Of a DNA stretch of 64,000 nucleotides, positions 59,031-64,000 are shown in pieces (the first letter of the stretch is position 1; every line of letters begins with the position of its first letter). The stretch is from Sequoia sempervirens (lineage: Eukaryota > Streptophyta > Pinopsida > Cupressales > Cupressaceae). The stretch is from NCBI GenBank assembly GCA_007258455.2, contig VDFB02047230.1, positions 155,145,525-155,209,524 on the forward strand. The letters run 5' to 3'. A program made the translations under genes and the position numbers. The notes under the pieces are model-generated. The model ran no database searches and was not told the origin of the DNA. It saw nothing but the letters and a program-made list of their open reading frames with translations.

Positions 59031-60400
59031 AATCTCGAGTTCTGCATCCATTGGATCTACATTAGAACCAATAGCTAGTTAGTAGAACGGTCTCCATAAG
59101 AAATCAACTCTGTATTGAGAAAAATTGTCAAAATGAAGTTGCAGAAATTAATAGATAGCTAGTGGACGTCTTTGTTAGTAATCATGGCAAAGAAAGTAGG
59201 AAAGCAGTGAGTTTGTACTCTCCTAAAAAAAGATGGATGGACAAAGGACTGTTATAGGGAAGCTCTAACCTATGTTCCTATTTTGATCATGCAACCAAAT
59301 GCTTTGGACAAAGAGAGAAGGGTAGCTTTGCACCACATTGAAATAGTGCAAAGTTAGAAAATGAGATGGCATGATTGGGAGAATGGATTTCAGCCAAGTG
59401 ACTGTGTATTGGTAGATAACCCCAAGTATCAAGATAATGCAGGAAAGTTGTGGGTGGAACCATCCGACATTTTTGAAGACTCCCCCAAGGAAGCTAATCA
59501 GTTCACTGCCATCTACCTTGGTGGATTTAAGTTAATTGAACAAGCCTCCAGGGGTGGGATCCTACAACAAATTACCCAGCGATTAGTACATGAACTTCCT
59601 ACAGACGAAAGTGGTGGACCTACCATTCCACCTTCTGGCTAAATTAAGGTACATATTTTCCATAATAAAGATTTCCACCTTAGTGGAAATCCATTTCTTC
59701 ACCCATCTGCCCATTCATCCATCTGTACCACCCTCCTCCCTCTTCCATCATTTCATTTCACCTCACTCCTCTTCACTTCACTCTCACTAATTGCTCAATC
59801 ATTTCTAAAAAAGGAAAATTGGTACTTTTTCTCCACGATCTTTGTAACTACATCTTTCATAGGCTCAGGTATGTATGCAGTAATTCTCATCTTTTAATTA
59901 CCTATTGAGCACATTTATTTAATCATCACACATTATTATAGGTAATTGCATGATATGTCATTATTCCCTGTCAAGTCGTCACTCCTTTCCCACATATATT
60001 GACACCTGTCCAAAATTAGACTGGGGGGGAGAAAAAAAATACAAATAAACTCCTTGTGTGTCAAATCAAAATTAGATTATGTCAGAAAATTTAAACGAGC
60101 TGATTTGAAAATCTAGCTCATATGTGTGAAGTGATGTCAACTAAGCTACCAATTCTTTCCATTATCACTTGCATTTATCACCCTTTCATCGCCTTAATTG
60201 CCTTGTCACACAAGCAGAAAATGGTAAAAAGAAAAAACCAAGGAGGAAATTTACTTGGCACTGGCAGTAAAAATTTAGCAGTAAGGTGGTGGTCTTTAGA
60301 ACAAAAGTTGCAGAAAAAGGGAATTTTGTTGGGTAAAGGTAATTTCAAATCATGGGGGGTGGTTTAATTCGAAATGAGCCCTTAGTCCATGACACATTGT
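59031..60400 (+). other. Interior spacer of the 55.7-kb element
   Basis: Where RT and integrase would be in an autonomous copy, only broken short frames and a C/T-rich stretch (about 59690-59800) are seen. No RT or IN motif. Confidence 0.5.
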
Positions 60401-61075
60401 TGCAAGATACACAATGTCTAACAGAATTCCAACGCTATGGTTGGTTCAATTATTTCACAAAATTGGATGGCTTTGATGAGGGCATTGCACTTGAATTAGC
60501 CTAGACATTCTCAGAAGGTAAAGCCATGGTGAAGGGGTTAGAAGTGGTGGCGACTGAAGAAAGAATTGCAGGAATTTCAAGGTTACCTATTGATGGCAAA
60601 CCATACCCTACCTCTAGGGACACCAGGTCAACCAAAGCAAAATTCACAGTGCATGACGACCCACCAATTAGCATTGATAAGCAGGGTGTGAAAATAATGT
60701 CTTTGCCTAAGTCGTGGAAGCAGGAAGCTATGCATATTATCAGGTATATCACTTGTGAGGGATGACTATCCAATCTGTATTTTGTACACTTTAAGCTCTT
60801 GAGCCATCTGAGGCATGGAAGGAGAATGAATATGCCCAATTTCTTATACAATCTCCTCTCCATTATGGCAGCTGAGACCAAGAAAGGTAGGGATAATTCT
60901 ATCTCTCACCACTATTTGATAAAATTGCTAGTTAAGAAATCTTTGCATGATGTGTCTGGAATGTCTTGGGAGGATTTTATTCAAGTTAATCAAAATTATC
61001 GTAAAGAGGAATTTGTCATTGTGCAACATTTTCCACCTAGGGCTATACCTTAGTTTCATAGGTCTAGTAGAACAT
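60401..61075 (+). pseudogene. Extra ORF 1 of the 55.7-kb element
   Basis: A plus-strand frame, mostly open, beginning about 'YGWFNYFTKLDGFDEGIALE' and running through 'EERIAGISRLPIDGKPYP' to 'DFIQVNQNYRKEEFVIVQHF'. The pattern of an aromatic 'W..F..L.GFDE..A..FA..F..G.A' and 'I...T.LP..G..' resembles an accessory plant-transposon protein seen in plant retroelements, but I cannot name a domain with certainty. One TGA and one TAG interrupt. Confidence 0.5.
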
Positions 61076-62030
61076 TAGGTATACTGAAGCCACCCCTGAT
61101 GCTTCAACCTTTGGTGCTTGCCCTAACATAAATCCTCCTACAACAGACAAAGCCATAGATATTAGTTCCTCTGAGGAAAAACACTTAGAAAGAGCAAGCT
61201 CTTCATCTGAGTTTGATGACAATGTCCCCCAGCAAACCCTAATCAGAACTAGGGCACAAAGGAAAGAAGTTGAAACAAGGAAAGGAGAAAAAGGCCAAAC
61301 TCAGCCTGTGGAAAAAGAGATGCTAAGTGCTAGAAAAAGGAAAGTTGTTCCTATTAATCTTGTAGCCAAGGGAAAATGTACACGCACCTCTAGGAAGCCG
61401 AAGCTCGTTGAGCCAACTTCTTGCGCACCTTCACAAGGAAGCCAGGGGCATGATGGGATATCACATGTGGATAATGAAGCTCCACCAGCATAGGAGCATG
61501 TTGAAGAAAAGGAAGGCGATATCATTGAGGAAGAAGCAAAAGCAACGTTGGAAGACCTTGCTAGTATTGCAGAAGAATTTGAAGATGAGAAGGACTTCCT
61601 ACAGCAAAGTCAAGGACAGGGGAAAGACTTCTGGCAGCCACAATAGGCCACACGACAAGAGCCAACACAAAGCCAGGAACAAAAACCAGAGATCCTATAG
61701 TAGAAAGAAAGTGAAGTAGTACCCCTGTAGTCACAGATAATTGCACAGCCTGAGGTCATGCACATAGTGCCGCATGAGGGGCAGCCAACAACAAACACAT
61801 TGGTAGGAATCCATAACCCTCCTAATTTTATAGTTCATGCAACAATTTTAAATTTATGGAAGGAAATAGAAAGGAGGGAAATATAATGGAAATATGAGTA
61901 GAATAAATTGAAAAGGAAAATCCAAGAGAGGGAAGAAATCATTGAGGAACAAAACGAAGAGATTGTTGCCTTGAAGGAAAAAGTAGATAACATTGTGACC
62001 TTGGTGCCACAAATACTTGAATGTTGAGCT
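61076..62030 (+). pseudogene. Low-complexity and coiled-coil part of extra ORF
   Basis: Lys/Glu/Gln/Ser-rich frames (e.g. 61250-61720) lead into a Glu/Lys coiled-coil-like stretch near 61880-62010 ('REEIIEEQNEEIVALKEKVD'). Frames are broken. It probably links the two folded parts on either side. Confidence 0.45.
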
Positions 62031-62033
62031 CCT

Positions 62034-62882
62034 TTGAGATTTTATGCCTTACACCTGAAAGAGAAATACCTCTCTTTCAAGTTATCAAAAATTATTTTGG
62101 ACTTGAATCCCTCCATTGAAACTCCTTTTGAATTATTTAATGCCTATAGAATCACCTCTCTAGAAATGAAAATCCTGCTATGTGAATTTTATCTACACAA
62201 TTATGCATTCACACAAAATCATGAGTGGAACCCATTGCTATATGTTGGGGATGTGCAGCTAAGAGAATTTATGTCCTGGGAACAAAATGAAATTAGTTGG
62301 GGAGAACAAAATACTGCCTATAGGAGGATGGTGTCCAATATCACCTTATCTATTAGAGTTGAATCGAGTAACCCCAGGTATATCCATAGAGAATGGCTCA
62401 ATGCTTCTTAGACCGAGCTATGGTAATAGAATCATGCCCTAGATTGAGGTTGTTTATACTGAGTATGAATTGAAAAAATAGTAAAAGAGGAACTTGTGAG
62501 GGGGTATCTAGCTTAGCGATGGAATAGTCTGACAGATGAGCTAAAGCAAGCTGAGCCCCACTCTATTCATAACTATGTTGCAACACTAAAAATAATTGAT
62601 AGGTACATCCAACTTGGTAGAGAAAAAGGGAGATATTGGATTCCTCTAACCTTCCAGCCACCAATTCTCATTTGGCCTGTGCCAAACTATAGATTCTACA
62701 AATATAATGTTGATACAGAAAGGAAGAGGTGGTACAAATTCGACAGGTTGGGAGGATTCTATTGGGATCCAAATTCACGAACTGCAACAATGGATGTTGG
62801 TCAACTTGCTATTGCAGACTTCAGAGCTTTAACCAAGCAAAGGAATAGCCCTTCCCCTACTAGAGGGCCATCAAGACATTAG
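62034..62882 (+). pseudogene. Extra ORF 2 of the 55.7-kb element
   Basis: 'FYALHLKEKYLSFKLSK' onward (62034-62411), then broken frames, then 'PNYRFYKYNVDTERKRWYKF' to 'RNSPSPTRGPSRH' ending at TAG just before the polypurine tract. Family not recognised. Ending exactly at the PPT shows it is the last frame of the element. Confidence 0.5.
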
Positions 62883-62894
62883 GCTGGGGGGGAA
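62882..62894 (+). other. Polypurine tract
   Basis: GGCTGGGGGGGAA lies immediately before the 3' LTR and would serve as plus-strand primer. Confidence 0.8.
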
Positions 62895-64000
62895 TGATGA
62901 GCTCAATTTTTGGTTAAATCTTGGGTAGAGTTTATAGTTTATTTGTTGGCATTATTGGTATGGACTTTTAATTGTCAAATGTTAATATTTTTTATAATGT
63001 TTCCCTCAAACTATTGACATTAGGTTCATCCTATCCTTGTGGTATTCTAATGACAATTAACATATTATGTAAATTATCTATATTAATTTTTTGTGTGGTT
63101 GATGAGTGTTCTCTAAGGTGATTTTAGATGTGCAATTACTATGTGTACTAACATTGCCATGCAAGGCATAATTGATGGATGCTAAGTCAAGAACAGATTC
63201 CCATGACAGTCACTTGTAACCACCTTGTATTTATGGCATTGAGCAATCGTAGGTGTTACTGCAACGTTAAGTCCACGGTTGGGCATGCATGTCTAACTAG
63301 ATTCCCTACAACCATAACCACTCTTCTATTCCTTTCCCTGCTTTCCCTAAATGGCATCCTCTCAATTAGTTGGAGTTGACCACCCTATTTAGCTAGAAGA
63401 ATAAATATAGATTTGAATCTTCTTCTTGAAGGTTCATAGATAGATTAATGTGTTCATAGGAATGGATGCTAGTTGAGGAGAAGTTCTGAATCTTTGATTA
63501 TTGTTGCAAGGATGATATTGATGTATTGAGCATATATACTTTTACATACAACCATGTTGTTACTTTGCTTATTTGATTTCCAATGAATGAGATGGTAGTC
63601 TAAATATGAGTTTTTGAATTTGTGTTAGTCTTAGTGGATACTTATCCAAGGGGGCCCACTTGGTGAGTAATCCTTTCTTTAGAGTAATTAGTCTAGTCAT
63701 TATTTTCTATTATATTCTTAGTTCAAAATCTGGTATTGACTATTCCTGTAGCCACTGGAAGTCCATTTTGTGTCTATTCCTGCAACCAAAACAAATAGAC
63801 TAGTTCTTGCCTGTTCGCCCAGATCTTTATTTCGGTTATACCTTTCAGTTATTGGTTAATGCCTTATTTCCTTCCTGCAATTTACTTTCAATACTGTGTG
63901 CTTCTTAGCTATAGATTAGCAATGGCTACTTAGGAATTCCTAGTGCACATATAGTGCAGACCCATTTCAAGTTTACGTCTCTGGGTTGACAAGTAAATGC
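62895..64000 (+). repeat. 3' LTR, truncated by window end
   Basis: First 1,106 bp of an LTR matching 55656-56820 or so. The remaining 100 bp or so and the right target duplication lie outside the window. Confidence 0.88.

Larger units (their letters stand above)
55656..64000 (+). mobile_element. Non-autonomous gypsy-like LTR retrotransposon (gag-PR plus extra ORFs)
   Basis: 5' LTR 55656-56916; 3' LTR from 62895, running past the window end. A tRNA-Asp-type primer site follows the 5' LTR and a G-rich polypurine tract precedes the 3' LTR. The 6-kb interior has gag, a protease remnant and then two or more reading frames of unknown function. No RT, RNase H or integrase was found. The LTRs are more alike than those of the 1.4-kb element, so it is younger. 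Such gag-only elements depend on enzymes from related autonomous copies. Confidence 0.85.

Overview
This window looks like conifer (gymnosperm) nuclear DNA. It is AT-rich, gene-poor and packed with old, nested, mostly broken transposable elements. The one intact gene is a five-exon TIR-NB-LRR (TNL) immune receptor with a gymnosperm-style TIR motif and an unusual C-terminal exon. Conifer origin is an inference from this combination; no species can be named from sequence reading alone.

Layout. 1-1.4 kb: unassigned DNA with a pentatricopeptide-repeat (PPR) pseudogene fragment. 1.4-7.1 kb: a non-autonomous LTR retrotransposon on the minus strand (about 1.6-kb LTRs, decayed tRNA-Asp primer site), whose 5' LTR carries a complete 330-bp TRIM. 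7.1-11.2 kb: a tandem duplication and minus-strand exon-like fragments, the best encoding a coiled coil with a C-terminal membrane anchor. 11.3-16.5 kb: a decayed PIF/Harbinger-type DNA transposon containing a tRNA-derived SINE. 17.6-28.4 kb: a dead LINE (endonuclease, RT, RNase H) followed by a second, unrecognised gag-like reading frame. That frame is split by a 4.1-kb insertion with a perfect 5-bp target duplication, best read as a solo LTR holding two unusual repeat fields. 28.4-33 kb: AT-rich DNA with an (AT)n tract and a copia-like LTR. 33-37 kb: a deleted paralogue of the Harbinger element ending next to the TNL promoter. 37.3-41.1 kb: the TNL gene, with two internal in-frame duplications. 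42-50.2 kb: a decayed Ty3/gypsy element on the minus strand in gag-PR-RT-RH-IN order. 50.2-55.6 kb: unassigned DNA with several minisatellites and an LTR remnant with a TATA box. 55.66-64 kb: an LTR retrotransposon with gag and protease remnants plus extra reading frames but no RT or integrase; its 3' LTR runs off the window.

The transposons form datable layers: TRIM inside an LTR, SINE inside Harbinger copy A (with copy B as the empty site), solo LTR inside the LINE-associated frame. Only the TNL gene appears able to encode a full protein, and it probably acts in cytoplasmic pathogen sensing. I found no tRNA or rRNA genes, no CRISPR array and no viral gene.
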